Shown here: in pieces, positions 15,301 through 29,500 of the stretch | Layout of the letters: each line of letters opens with the position of its first letter | How positions within the stretch are numbered: position 1 is the stretch's first letter | Origin: Maylandia zebra | Taxonomy: Eukaryota; Chordata; Actinopteri; Cichliformes; Cichlidae | Direction of reading: 5' to 3' | Assembly: GCF_041146795.1 (NCBI RefSeq) | Contig: NC_135168.1 | Span: 37,062,370-37,126,369, forward strand | DNA: 64,000 nucleotides | Program-made: the position numbers and the translations under genes | The notes under the pieces: generated by a model | The model's database searches: none | What the model was told of the DNA's origin: nothing | What the model saw: the letters and a program-made list of their open reading frames with translations, nothing else

Positions 15301-16556
15301 CTGGTTGTTGTTCGAGTGTAAATTATGACACCTTTGCCCTCAATGAAAATACTTTGTACTTATATTGTATTTTGCTGTTGTTTTTTATTGATGACACACA
15401 AAAATGATTTCTAGTCTCTCAGAAATGGATAAACTGTTGCTCTGCGGGAGGTTGTAAATACTACGGAGTCCTGAAATTTAGATTCAATCTTTAAGATTTT
15501 GACTGCACACAGAAATTAGGTCAATTATTGGCAACAAAATAAGGGTTTTCTAATCTGCTTGGACAAGGCCTGTTATCTGTGCATGTCCTCGTTTCTATCC
15601 TGGCTCAGATTTTTTGGTCAAATGCTTCACGCAAGTCCAGGCTGAAGAGAAAAAAAGAGGGTAAAAAAAAAAAGTGGAAAAGCAGATGGAAGGATGGAGG
15701 ACATGGTGCCTGAGGGCTGAAAATTTCATACGGAGGAGAGTTTGTGTCCAAGGACATTTCCTCTGATGGGAAACGCTGAGATGAAAATTTGAACGGCTTT
15801 ACTTGTGATTGACTTGCATTGTCACCGAAAATTTAAATATGAAACTGCGGTAATGGGAATGTGCTATTTTCATCATACTTTGTGCTCCCTGGTATTCAAA
15901 AAGAAAAAAAGAAATAACCCCCCTTTTTGGGGGTTAGGAATGGAAATACAAGCAGGATAGAAAGAAAGCATATTTTATTTGACAAATCAATTTGCGTTTG
16001 GTGGAACACTTTTAATATCAGTGTTGTCTATGCCTGCAGCGACACACTGCAGCAGGGTCTAACAGACTGACTCGGATGTCAACAACACTTCATCACACTG
16101 AAACACAATATTGCAATTTCTAGACATTTCAGAATACATTTATTACAACTGTCAGACACACTAAAAAGTCGACACCTTGCCGCACGGGTGAACTTTGCCT
16201 TGCGCTGCCTGTTCCCCGAACAGTTTTAAATGAAACCTCTTATTTGTCCTCATTTTGAGCCATTTCTGCATTTTCCTGTAATCTGATGAATCCTTTGTTG
16301 GATTTAAGTGTCCCACGTTTATGTTAGTCTGAGGTATATGATGTGCAGACCCGTCCTGAGGCTGTATCTGGATCTTGTGCTCCTTTTTGAGCCGGCTGTG
16401 AGTTACTGAAAGTTACGCGCGCTCGCTATAAGCTGCCATTGCTACAGTGGTGAGAAAACACTGGGCTTTGGCTGGCTACAGCAAATCCTACCCTTTCTCA
16501 CTGGTACAGAAGGAGTGAGCTATAGTCAAATACGCAGCCGCTTCAGCTAATACTGA
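12301..16556. other. non-coding intergenic or intronic sequence
   Basis: There are C and CA runs at 12,822-12,830 and 13,088-13,099, an A-rich tract with C interruptions at 13,541-13,568, and short homopolymers. Several overlapping frames of 60-120 codons exist on both strands, but none has splice-compatible borders plus recognisable protein content. I see no gene. Confidence 0.45.
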
Positions 16557-16625
16557 GTATTATTTATTAACCTTTATTTAACCAGGAAGATCCCATTGAG
16601 ATTAAAAACCTCTTTTTCATGTTAT
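16557..16625 (-). mobile_element. short 3' tail of a fish LINE/SINE-type element
   Basis: The stretch TTTATTTAACCAGGAAGATC followed by CCATTGAGATTAAAAACCTC is a very common dispersed fish motif which, read on the minus strand, ends in an AATAAAGGTTAATAAATA tail. The copy is about 70 bp, hence severely 5'-truncated. The family was not determined. Confidence 0.5.
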
Positions 16626-17380
16626 TAAGAATAACATTGTTGATTACGGGACATCCAAAGATCTGCTGTGATGACTGCTGATTTCTTCTTACGCAAATAA
16701 CAGGAAGCAATGTGTAAGCCCATTCTGACATGTGACCGGCTGTGGAAAATAATTATCTTTAAGATGTAATTGATGCAACACCTTCCATCTTCTCTGCCCT
16801 ATCAGTGTGGGTGATTAAAATACTGAAAGCTCCACTGCACAGTCAATACACACACCTTTTCCCCCCTCTCTCGTTGTCTGTCTCTAAGATCTCTTGATAT
16901 TTGAGCTTTAATAGTTTTTCAACATTTGCCACACAACCCGTTTTCTTTCTTTCTTTCTTTTTTTTGGGGGGGGGGGAGACCTCCGCACAACTTCAATCTG
17001 CTTTTTCTGAAAAAATAACTTCACTGCAGTCTTTTCTTTTCTATTCACTCCAAAGCAGTAGAACAGATTAACTATGGCACGTTCCCAAACCACACGGACA
17101 TGGTACTGGACACATTTAATAAAAACTAAAGGAAATTAGATTACACTTCCTTTGTGTGCGTGTGTGTGTGTGTATGTGTGTGCATGTGTTGGGGTTTCTC
17201 ACGTCCCTCAAGGCTGATAAGATGTCCAATTATTTGGTAATTTAGTTCAAAGGAGCAGGAGACAGTCCGATCTGCTTGAGTAAGCAGGCAAAATATAGCA
17301 CTGTACATCACGGCAACTCTTTGAAGCCCTTTCCCTTATGCCCTTATGACTGGTTCAGTAGTCATATAGACACACTGGTG
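16626..17380. other. non-coding stretch with short microsatellites
   Basis: A TTTC/poly-G patch at 16,943-16,978 and a TG microsatellite at about 17,156-17,182 are visible. No gene. Confidence 0.5.
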
Positions 17381-17383
17381 TTT

Positions 17384-17389
17384 TTTATT
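17384..17389 (-). terminator. candidate polyadenylation signal of the kctd12-type gene
   Basis: AATAAA on the minus strand, about 470 nt downstream of the stop codon, is the first canonical hexamer after the gene. A 3' UTR of this length is plausible, but no transcript evidence is available. Confidence 0.4.
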
Positions 17390-17855
17390 CAACAAAATTA
17401 GCTCTTGGATACAGTATTGTGCTTTAACCAAGGCATATGCACTATATAGAGAGTACAAAAAGGGAATAGAAGGTATCAGTCTCTGCAGGAAAGGCTGTGG
17501 GGTTGCTGTGGTTCAGGGCTGGGGACTACAACTAGATGGAGAGGCGGCGGCTTAAGCAAGGGCAAAAGCTTGGCCTGATGATTGGGGGGGGGGGGGGGAG
17601 GGTGAATTCGGGGTTGAAGGGGAAGGCTGCAGGTTCGATCTGCAGAGAAGGTATGAAGAGTCAGAGCAGCGGCCAGGTACTGTTCACAGGATAAAAGCTG
17701 GAGGCTGTAAAGAGAGATGGAAGGGCACAACATCTACAGTACATCTACTGGTTCAGAAGCCATCAGAGAGAGAAAGACAGGATGGCTGGAGGCTGGAGGG
17801 GGAGGGGGGTTCTTGGATACAGGGTGAGGGGACCGGGGAAACAAAGCCGATAGTC

Positions 17856-19480
<1,625 letters not shown>

Positions 19481-20344
19481 ACCCAGTCTTCCAAGAACAA
19501 GCCGACAGCACCTTTCCGTGATTCTCCCAGTGGAGTCGCGGTTATGATTGTGCGATTTGACTCCAAGTTGTCCTATAATGGTCTATTAATGGGTCGGTTT
19601 TTATCAGTGAGCTAGACCTGACTAAAAGCCATCTAAACACCAAACTGCACCACTGCCCGAACCTTATATTTGCCAGGGTCACATTCAAACCCTCGCGCTT
19701 TCTTAGAAAATTCTTATATTGTTTGATGCCATAATTTTTGGCACCGCTCGCAGTGATCAGTGTGGTCACTTTGCGCGAGAGGGGTGGGATAACAGCGACA
19801 TCTAGTGAGCACTCTAAAAGAAACAGTTTCCCTAAACACTGATAACAACTTAAATTCTGATTATAAAGATATAAAGGGTTGTTATTGGAGATAGTGCGCT
19901 GTAGTCTAAATACCTTTTCACTCAGAAATCTGCACATTTGAACCTGCTGTGCACAATGATTTACAAGCACAGTTTGGCTCACTGTTGCTCTTCTGCAAGG
20001 TGGAAAGCTTCTCTGTGCTCAGCTAAGATCTGAGTTACTGTGATGTGACCATGCGGCTTGCACGGCTATGAAACTGAAACTAGAACCCACCAGCAGCCCA
20101 TATCACACAGGGTTTTACTAAAGTAAGACACAGAGTGCATGGTCACAAATAGATGTGGTATTTACTGAATCATCTATTTTATAGTGTAAAGGCATGCATC
20201 TATACAATATCACAAGTGCATTTTGCAGGTTTCAAAACTCTGAGATAGTATCCAGCTGTTCCCTGGGTGAGAATGCCTTGTTGAGGCCAGATGTCAGAGA
20301 GAATATCTAGACTGTTTTGAGCTGATAGAAAGCCATAAGTAGCT
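19481..20344. other. non-coding intergenic sequence
   Basis: No exon-like frame, repeat family or RNA gene was recognised. Confidence 0.4.
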
Positions 20345-20890
20345 CCTCCGCATACAGTGTTGCAACCAACGTATGCAGAAGAGCATCTCTGAACACAGAA
20401 CGTGCCACTTCTGTCAGTTAAGAACAGGAAACTTGAAGCTATAGGTTGCTCACCAGAATTGGACAACAGAAGACTTGCTTGCTCTGATGAATCTCAAATT
20501 TTGCAAACTCAGATGGAAGGGTCAGAATTAGGTTTAAACAACATGAAAATACAAATCCATACTGACATGCATCAATGTTTAAGGCTGCTGCTGGTGGTGG
20601 TGGTGGGGTAATGGTGTGAGGGATGTTTCCCTGCACACTGGTCCACTGTGTGCACTTGGTTCCAGCCGAGCATCATTTATCATCATTTTGAAGCGCCTTG
20701 AGTCAACTTTTGTTGTGATTTGGCGCTATATAAATAAAATTGAATTGAATTGAATTAAAAACCAAAATCTGCCTGAGCATTGCTGCTGATGTCCATCCCT
20801 TTGTGGCCAGAGTGTACCGCTCTTCTGATGGCTGCTTCTAGCAGAATAACACACCATATTAAAAAGCCCAGATCAACCTTTCCTTTTATT
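20345..20890 (+). mobile_element. Tc1-like relic interrupted by a LINE 3' tail
   Basis: Recognisable Tc1-family words appear in order: GTATGCAGAAGAGCATCTC, GTCAGTTAAGAACAGGAAAC, CAGAATTGGACAACAGAAG, TGATGAATCTC, GTCAGAATTAGG, CAACATGAAA, then GAGCATCATTTA and, beyond an insertion at 20,681-20,756, CTGCCTGAGCATTGCTGC and CATCCCTTTGTGGCCAGAGT. It shares these with the relic at 22.88 kb. Stops and indels make it inactive. Confidence 0.75.
20681..20756 (+). mobile_element. short retroposon tail with GAATT repeat end, nested in the Tc1 relic
   Basis: The segment AAGCGCCTTGAGTCAACTTT, then TGGCGCTATATAAATAAAAT, ending in a (TGAAT)n microsatellite is a widespread fish LINE/SINE 3' end. Only about 76 bp are present, so it is a strongly 5'-truncated copy. 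It separates two parts of the Tc1 relic that are contiguous in the copy at 22.88 kb. Confidence 0.65.
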
Positions 20891-22879
20891 GAACCAGTGA
20901 GAAAATGTTCCATTCAAAGAATTGACCCTTAGCTTTCTGGTATGTTGAAATTATCCCACTGCACAGACTAGACTGTTATGGGGCTTCATCATCATTAAAG
21001 TCACGTAGAAAAAAAATGTCATCTGAAATTATAATTGCACTTCCCAGCTTTTAAACATATTTCTTACTGAGTAATCACCAAAGTTTAAAGACGCCAGTAG
21101 GTAGCACAGACTCGTGTAGTCAACAGGCTACCTAATCTCTCTCCCTGTCTTTTCAATTTCGGCTGTGTCCACCACACAGACCCTTCACTGACAAATAAGC
21201 AGTCCAATTTTGCCTCTTTCCAAGCAATCTGGCAGTAATTTCCCCGAGGGCCTTTGGTCTCCAGCTGGCTTTCTGCGCAGCAGCCTCACGCAACAGTCTG
21301 GATTGGACAACTCCTGTTATGTGGGCCACCACAGGATATGGAGGTAATGTGGCAGTGCTGTCTGCCAATGAAATGAGTTGATGGAGCGGTCCCGGCTCCA
21401 TTTGCTGTTCATCTTCACTGAAATATGCAACAGCAATATGCTGCCTAACACCAGAGTCCTGTGGAGTCCAGACTAAATTATATCCAACATAAAACGCTCC
21501 AGTGCAGAACCACATCTAAATATTTGGAGTTACTAACTCCTACTGAACCATGCCAGTGACTGAAAATGACTCTGTTAATATAAATACAGTATTTGTGCAT
21601 GAATCAGAACCTTTCCCCCCCCTTCCTTGTACTGCCCATTTCATCATTCCAATCACATCTATGCAACAGACATCTACACTGATCCTGAAAACTAGGAACA
21701 AAAATGACTACATCAAATAAATTAGTTTGACCTTCTGCGACGGTTGGATTATCTGTGTACGTCTGTCAATTCTCATAACACTGATGGCCGTCTGAGGCTG
21801 TTAGGTGTACTCTGCGTGTGTTTGATGCTCCGCTGATTTAAAATGGGCAGAGCAGTGGCTCACACACCCATGGGAGAGTGAGGCAGAGGATAAGCGTACT
21901 TAGGCGGGAAAGGGAAAAATGTGCTTACTGTTGCTCAAAAAGTACGAATTCAGAATTTAAAAAAAAAAAACCCCAACTCAACAGGCTCCTTGTGCTGAAT
22001 TGGCAGACGATGTGATGCCATGACAAAAGAACAGTTAACTCAGGGAGGATTTGTCTGCATATTGATCTCTGCATCCTCAGCAGTTTCTGCTGACAGCCGC
22101 ACCTGTGAGTGATTTATGAGATATTTTGTGGATTTCACCAAAATGGTCAAGCTGTTGCCTCCATTTCGCTTAGGTGTTTGTTGTGGCGGCGTACCCTCAT
22201 TTCCCTCACTAAGAAGCATCATCGATCCTTCACGACAGGGGATATGTGTTCAACACACGTCACAGAGATTTTTTATGTATTAATAAACGTTATCGTTCAG
22301 CTAAGCAAGTAAATCGTCTGTGGTACTCCATAAAGCCTGAAGATGCTTTTGTTTGCTTAATAATGAGACCACTGAATAATGACTCAGGGCTGACAGCAAT
22401 CACTCTGATAGCTACACAACACTATAATTAAATCAAAGTGGATATTTAATCAGGAAAGTCAACTCCCTTCAGCCACCCTCGCACAACCTTCCCAAACTTT
22501 TTTATTGAATCAGTTTGTTCCTGAGTCGCTCCTTTTCCCTCTTTTAGTGGATAGTTTAGTAAAAAAAAAATTCAAATGAGGCGGTTTCCCCTTTCTCTCC
22601 CAAAACAAATGAAATCTTCTCACTTAAATATTAATGTCTTTGATGAATGTGGTTCAACATTCACCACTATTCATTACAGATCTTTCCCTTCCCAAATCCT
22701 CCTAATTCTGACCTCAAAAATGTAAAAAAAAAAAGAAAAAAAAAAGAAAAAGAGACATAATCCTTTGATATAGTTGGATGTATAAAGAACTACATTCAGC
22801 AACCAGGAGAATAAGGGGTACCTGCAGAAGAATAAGTGCATCTATCCTGCTGTTTGCTGCCGAAACTGCTTCGAGCAAG
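20891..22879. other. non-coding intergenic sequence
   Basis: A 120-codon minus-strand frame at 21,153-21,515 has no recognisable domain or splice context and is treated as chance. A-rich tracts occur at 21,958-21,970 and 22,722-22,753. Nothing else was recognised. Confidence 0.4.
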
Positions 22880-23578
22880 AGTAACTCCAATAACCACTCT
22901 TAACAACTAAGTTATGCAAAAGAGCATCTATGAATCTATAACACATAAAACCAGATGAGTTGCAGCAGTAGAAGACCACAGCTTGTGTCACTCCTGACAG
23001 CTAAAAACAGGAAACTGAACCTACAGATCAAATGTGCTCCCCAAAACTGGACAACAGAAGATTTGAAAAACGCTCCCTGGTCTGATAGTAGGGTCAGAAT
23101 TTGGCAGCATCACAACATGAAAGCATGAATCCATACTGCCATCAAAGGTTGTGGTGTAATGGTGTGATGGATATTTTTCGCACACTTTGGGCTCTCAGTC
23201 CTAGCTGAACATCATTTATATCCCACAGCCTGCCTGAGTACTGTTGCTGACCAGGTCTATCCCTTTGTGACCACAGTGCACCCATCATCTGATGGCTGCT
23301 TTTAGCAGGTTAACCATGTCACAAAACTCAAATCATCTCAAACTGGTTTCTTGAACACAACGAGTTCAATGTAGTCGAACGGCCTCCAGTCACTAAATCA
23401 ATCCAACAGAGCTCATATGGCATGTGGTGGAACAGGAGATTCACATTGACACGTGTCAGTATGGACCAAAATATTAGGGAATCCATGCCAAAAAGAATTA
23501 AGGCAACTCTAAATGTAAATGGGGATTTAACCCAGTGCAAGCAATGTGTACCTAATAAAGTGGCCAGTGACTGCATGT
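22880..23578 (+). mobile_element. Tc1-like element relic, most complete of its family in the window
   Basis: It carries the transposase in broken frames: CCACTCTTAACAACTAAGTT, TATGCAAAAGAGCATC, ACTCCTGACAGCTAAAAACA, CAAAACTGGACAACAG, TGGTCTGATAG (the WSDES region), GGCAGCATCACAACATGAAA, then CCTGAGTACTGTTGCTGACC, CATGTCACAAAACTC and ATGGCATGTGGTGGAACAGG. It ends in GTGTACCTAATAAAGTGGCC followed by AGTGACTG, the characteristic terminus of this family. The left inverted end was not found. Multiple stops and a gap before the DE motif show it is dead. Confidence 0.8.
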
Positions 23579-26506
23579 GGTGTTTGATCCAAAGTGAAGG
23601 GGTTTTTCTTTTCGTCAGTCCTGCTTTCAGGTAGATCTGCAAGCAACTTGCAAACAATATACCCTTTTGGGAGCACCACAATGGGAAAAGCAACAATATA
23701 ATGACATTAATGGTGGGTGAATTCAATGTAGCTGTTTTAGGTTCAAGGCTTCGCTGTTGTGCACATAGGCTCACTCTTAAACCTTTTATTTCTATTATGA
23801 CAAGAAAGCTTCTTTGAAAAATTTGACTATTACAGTCTGTCTAACTTTCAGGCACTTATATTAACAGTAAATTGCTGTAATAATAAAACTGCACTAGGAC
23901 CATTAGTTTTGTTTTTTTATTTCAGCGCACAAAACCTGTTTTGTGACCCACACATGATGTAGATATAAGCAGACTGTTAGGCGACGAGTTCATAAAACAA
24001 GCTAAAATTCGCTTCTGTGGTTCTATCCTGCTGGGGAAGACTATTTCAGATTCACCTCATGTTTGAGGATTGTGCAACTGCGCCGGGTAGTTTTCCCCAC
24101 ACTGTTGTCTCAGCCTTGCACAAAGCCAACAAGGCTATGATCGCTCTTTGAAGCATCTCAGCTTGTACAGTATGTATCAGATCTACTTGCCAAGTTAAAG
24201 AGGCTCTTGAAGTTGCAGGATCCCGACGTAGTAGTTAAAAAAAACAACAACTAAATAAAGCAGCCTGGCCAAAGGGAGCTCAGGTTTCTCTTCAGCTTCT
24301 CTGTGCTGACACAAGTGGAAAAATATACATTCTGGGAGAGTGCGGTGCTGCTCTGCCTTCTCACAGTAAATCCTACATTTAAGCACAATTATGTGGGATG
24401 ACGAGCTCGTGAAGCAGAGAAAGTTTGAATTCTCTTTAGCAATCAATCTCTAGACCTGAGCTGCTGAAGCTTACTCCATATTTCATCATCTATTAATGCC
24501 TGATGGTTGTACAATCACTGAAAATGCACTATGTACATGAAACTGATAAAGAGACAGCTACAACTCAGATAATCATTAGGTCCTATAAAGACATAGACTG
24601 ATGCAAACTGGATAAATAGCGAGTTATAACGCCAATCCTTCATGTACTCCTGGCAGTAAGTTGAGTATTAAAATCTTAATGAGAAACGAGGATGCAAGAC
24701 GCAGACTAGGTGAAGCACTGATGTGGAAAATAAGGAAAAGCCAAACTGATTTACTGGTAATACAGTAGCTATGTGTAAATTTCCCTGTTAGCTTTTAACA
24801 TTTCCTTCTTTTTAGACAGAAAGGACAAAAAGGGTAAAAAGATAATTGTTTATTTTGGTTCTTCCCCACCAGTAGTTTATCCACAATCAGACTGAAAGAA
24901 AATATAGACTAAGGTACACGAAATGCAGGGATTTTTTTTAATATATACCACAATTAATTTCATGGAGACAGCATATGTGCATACTTTAAAGACTAATGCC
25001 AATATGATGAGCAATGACTTGAAGGAAATAATCCCGTGCTTGGGACTGGGTCGGGCTATTTGGGATTGTAGGGCTAGTGTCTGGGAAACTTGTTAGTGAG
25101 CACAAACAAAAACACAAAACCCAATCACTTATCCATAGAACAAAACAATAAGCGATTTCACCCACCACTTTCAATGACAATTCAGTTGTGATGCAGTAAT
25201 GATCGCTGCTCATTAGAGATAACACTCAAAAACAATCTTTACCTTTACCCACTCACAAAGCTCTGTACGTGTTTAATATCTTGGGATATTTCTATCTATT
25301 TATCTATACATATCCCCAGATAATAAACTCTCATACATGTCATTAAAATACAAAAACAAAATTATTAAAGTGCTTTCTACTGACTCAAACACATAATCTC
25401 TGAGAGAATGGCATTGATACAGCATGTTTGAGAGTTAAAAATCACTTATTTTCTGATTAGCGGTGTGCATCAGTGCTTAAAGGATAAAGACTAACGGATG
25501 TAAGGCATGATTGCTATCAAATGGTTATCTGTGTCATAGGTAACATCACACGTACTTACAGTGGCATTCACACGTAACCAAGTCACTGGTTATTATATGT
25601 GAAGCCAACCATCTGTCAATGTCATATATAATTATAATAATAATACACCAGTCAGAGATGTGTACACTAAAGGGATATTCTAACATACCAACTCCACCCT
25701 TCTGCTCCATGCTAGACTCTGCTGACCAGAGAGTAGCATTTCTGATTCAACTTGTAAGACGTATTTAACTGAAAATAGTCTATACTGTTTTATACACGAT
25801 TCGTTTAATGGGGCTCCAAGAGTTCAGGGTTGAGAGGAAAATCCAAAATGATGTGAGTTTAACGGTTAAATTTAATGAAACATATTTTTCAAGATGCATT
25901 ATGTCTCAACATCAGTGACGAACCCATTTTGAACTTGTGAATGGCTCTGTTCATTAAAGACCAGATAGCATTAGAAAAGAAAAAACAAAAAAATGTCAGG
26001 GTAAAAGCTGGTTCATGAGGTCAAGATACTAGTTGGTACTATGGAGGCAAACTTCTCATGTAGTCGTTCCACATCGTCTGGAGAACTAGCATGACGTCCC
26101 CAAAACACCGCTTTTCTGTTTTACTAGACACAGTCATCATCTTGCAGCATTTCAGCTGAGTGGGTATAAAAATATAGACATTTGAAACCCTGAATATATG
26201 TTCATATGTGATTTTTTTTCTGCCACCGAAGACAATTTACAACTGTCCCGCTCAGTGTACACACTGTCTTTTTTTTTGTTTTTTTTCCAGATTTAACCCC
26301 CATCCTAAAACGTGTTCTTGCATTTACTCCTGGGGGCAGGAGGTTTAGACCCAAAACGACACAGAACACAGAACAGCAATTATAATGTTGTTTTCTTCAT
26401 CAACTGCCTGCATCCATTATTTCTTTGTTAATACACTAAAATTACCTCTGGGTGTGTGTGACACAGATTTACTCGGTAAAGAGGAGTGTGTTTGTGTGCA
26501 ATGACA
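23579..26506. other. intergenic sequence including the presumed 3' UTR of znf711
   Basis: No coding potential was seen. The znf711 3' UTR must begin at 26,506 and run leftward. Minus-strand ATTAAA near 25,268 and AATAAA near 24,848 are possible polyadenylation signals, but neither stands out. Homopolymers at 26,211-26,220 and 26,269-26,288 lie in this part. Confidence 0.4.
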
Positions 26507-29500
26507 TTACATCAACATGTCTTTGTGATGCCTGGCTATGTGCTGGCTCTTCTCTGAAGGCCTCCTAAAGCCCTTGGTGCAGTAGTCGCAGCGGTGGGGG
26601 TAGTCCTTGGTGTGGATAGAGATGACGTGGCGTTTGAAGCCAGAAGCGTCCGTACTGTTATACTCACAATACTGGCACTGATATACCTTTCTACCACTGT
26701 GCGTTTTCATGTGCTTCTTCAGCTCGGCGGGCTGCCGGAAGCCTCGCCGGCAGCGCTTGCACTTAAAGGGTAGGTCCTTCGTATGCAGGGATAGGATATG
26801 GCGACTCAGGGTGAAAGTGTCGGGTGCATTGAAGTTACAATGCCGGCACTGGTGCACTTTGTTGCCTTTGTGTGTTTCCGCGTGTTTCTTCAACTCTGAG
26901 GGCCTGTGAAAGCCTTTCTCGCACACGTCACACTGATGGGGGAAGTCCTTGGTGTGAACTGAAATAATGTGCCTCTTCAGGTCACTGGAGTTGGTGCTCT
27001 TGTGCTCACAGTGCGGGCACTGGTGGGTCTTGTGGCCCTGCACCATCTCTATGTGGCGCTGCAGTTCCCGTGCATCAGCGTAAGCCTGGGGACAGTGGCT
27101 GCACTTGAAAGGCAGATCTGCGCCATGCTTGCTCTTGATATGAGTCTTTAAGTTGGACTGGTCTGCACAGCGGAACTCGCAGTGCGGGCAGTGGTAGGGC
27201 TTCTCGCCTGTGTGGGTGCGCATGTGTTTCTTCAGCTCCGATGGGTGACGGAAGCCTTTGGCGCACTCAACACACACATGTGCAAAGTTCTTACTGTGCA
27301 CAGCCAGCAGGTGACGGTTGAGCAGGCCCTGTTCAGCTGTTTCATAATCGCAGTACTTGCAGTGATGCAGTTTGGGCTCCCGATCCTTGACAATGAGCTT
27401 GTCTGAGCCCAGTGGGCTAGACTCATGGTAGCGCCGCGCGTACTCTGTATACTCTGGAGATCGCTCATTGTTGTGGCTCAGGAGCTTATGACTCTCTAAG
27501 TGGTTGTGAAAGCTGATTTTCTTGTTGGTGGTAAAGTCGCAGTCTGTACACTGATACTTCTTCTTGAGCAGATGGTCCGGGTGGTTCTTCATATGGCATT
27601 TGAGGAAGCCCCGCGAGCGAAACTTCTTTCCACAGATGTGGCAAGGGTAGACGGTCAAAGGCATCCCATCTGGTCCAATGATAACAGCTGGACAGAGAAG
27701 TTTGAAAAAAGAGAGAGTATGCAACATTGCAATCAACCATTATTATTCTAAGTTTTCCTCGAATGTGAATGATAAAATTATATACATTCAGACTTGGTGA
27801 CAACACAGATAAAAATTATCAATTTAAGGTATGTATCAGTATCAATATGACATGCTGATCCTACCAGTCTGACACTGCCGTGTTTCGCCTTTCTTCTTCT
27901 TCTTCGATTTGGTTTTGAGAGCACGGTTTGCACCCAGTCCCTCACGGATTTGCAAAAATGGTGTAGCTGCTCCATTCTTCACTTGATCAATTGTATTACC
28001 TGCACAGGCATTGCAGCACATAACACCCCAATAACAACAGAATGGATGACCTTGCCTTATTTCTACTTTGATACTTTTCAAAACAAACTCTGACTGCTAA
28101 GTCGTCTTTTAAACACATTTGCCACACATACTGACCCCAAATCATCTTGCTGAGCATCTCATTTAAACAGTAATGCTGCAGCATAGCATCTTCCTCTTAA
28201 TAATCTATTTCAGCAGTCATAGAACATGGTTTTATCTCAAACTACTAATTTAGGAAAAATTACCCATCTAACCCTTTCATATAAAGGGCATACCAATGTC
28301 TTCATCTTCATCATCATCGCTGTCATCCTCATCATCCTCTTCTTCCTTTGGATGGTTCTTGACTGCCATGTAGACCATTTTGTCACGGCCAACTCCCAGT
28401 CTGCCCGATGAAGCTGCTTCCAAATCAGGATGGCCGTTCTGGTAATCATCCTCTGTTATTACCTCTGTCCCACCTTGAAAAAAACAAAACAAAAAAAAAC
28501 AAACACCAAAAACTCAATGACCCATATGACTTTTAACACAAACATGGCTGGATGTACCGTACTGAAGATCATTTACCCAAATCATCATCTGCTTCAGCTT
28601 TAAAGATGTAGACTTTTATGACCTCAGAGCCATCCTCCTCTTTGGAGTCCTTGTCTTCCATTACTTCAGTGCTGATCTCAAGGGGAGTGTCCCCTATGTC
28701 CAACTTTTCTCCCACTTCATCCACTTTAAAAAACAAAAAAAAACAAATACCAATGGTTATGCAAAAAATTTAACTTTATAAAAAAATCTTTGCCGTGTTA
28801 TGTGCCAAGATATCTTACAGGAGATCATCAGGTAATCCTCGGAGCTACTCCTTGCATCATCATCCTCATCTGTCTGTAGGGGAACAGCCTCAGTTGGCAG
28901 CTGTTCGTGGATTATGGTCTCGGCATTGGCCTCGGTCACCATCAACCCTTCAGACACAAGCTGGTGGTCCAGTGTGTTGTCCTGGTGTTCAGACAGCAGC
29001 TCTGCCACAAACACCTGGTCTGGCATGTCGTCATGATGGTGGTTTGCGTCCTGTATGAGGTCTGAGGTCAGAACATGGTGGTGATGGGCGTCCAGGGCTT
29101 CCTCTATTGCAACTTCAGTCCCCAGGATATTTTCAGGCATGATTACACTGTGTTCTGAAGGCACCATGTCTTCAGTGCTGATTTCATGGGCCTCCACACC
29201 TTGAGACTGCAGACTTTCCACATCCACCTCCAGCCCTTCGACAACCTCAGCTTCTAGGCCCTCCACCTCCACTTCCTCTTCAAGGCCCTCAACAACATGA
29301 GCTTCCAGACCCTCCACATCAACCTCAGTTTCCAGGCTCTCCACCACTTGCGCCTCGAGGCCCTCCACTTCCACTTCTCCCTCTAGGCCCTCCACTTCCA
29401 CTTCTCCCTCTAGGCCCTCAACAACCTGAGCCTCTAACTCTACCACCTGTGTCTGTAGCCCTTCAACAACTTCTGCCTCCAAGCCTTCTACATCTGCATG

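Noticed and set aside
21153-21515. 120-codon minus-strand frame starting MWFCTGAFYVGYN
   Set aside because: No family recognised, no neighbouring exon or splice logic, and it lies in sequence flanked by transposon relics. A frame of this length is expected by chance.
26507-27687. Assignment as zfx
   Set aside because: The second-to-third finger linker ([13 protein letters not shown]) and the [12 protein letters not shown] start are of the ZNF711 type, and one ZFX finger is missing at that place.
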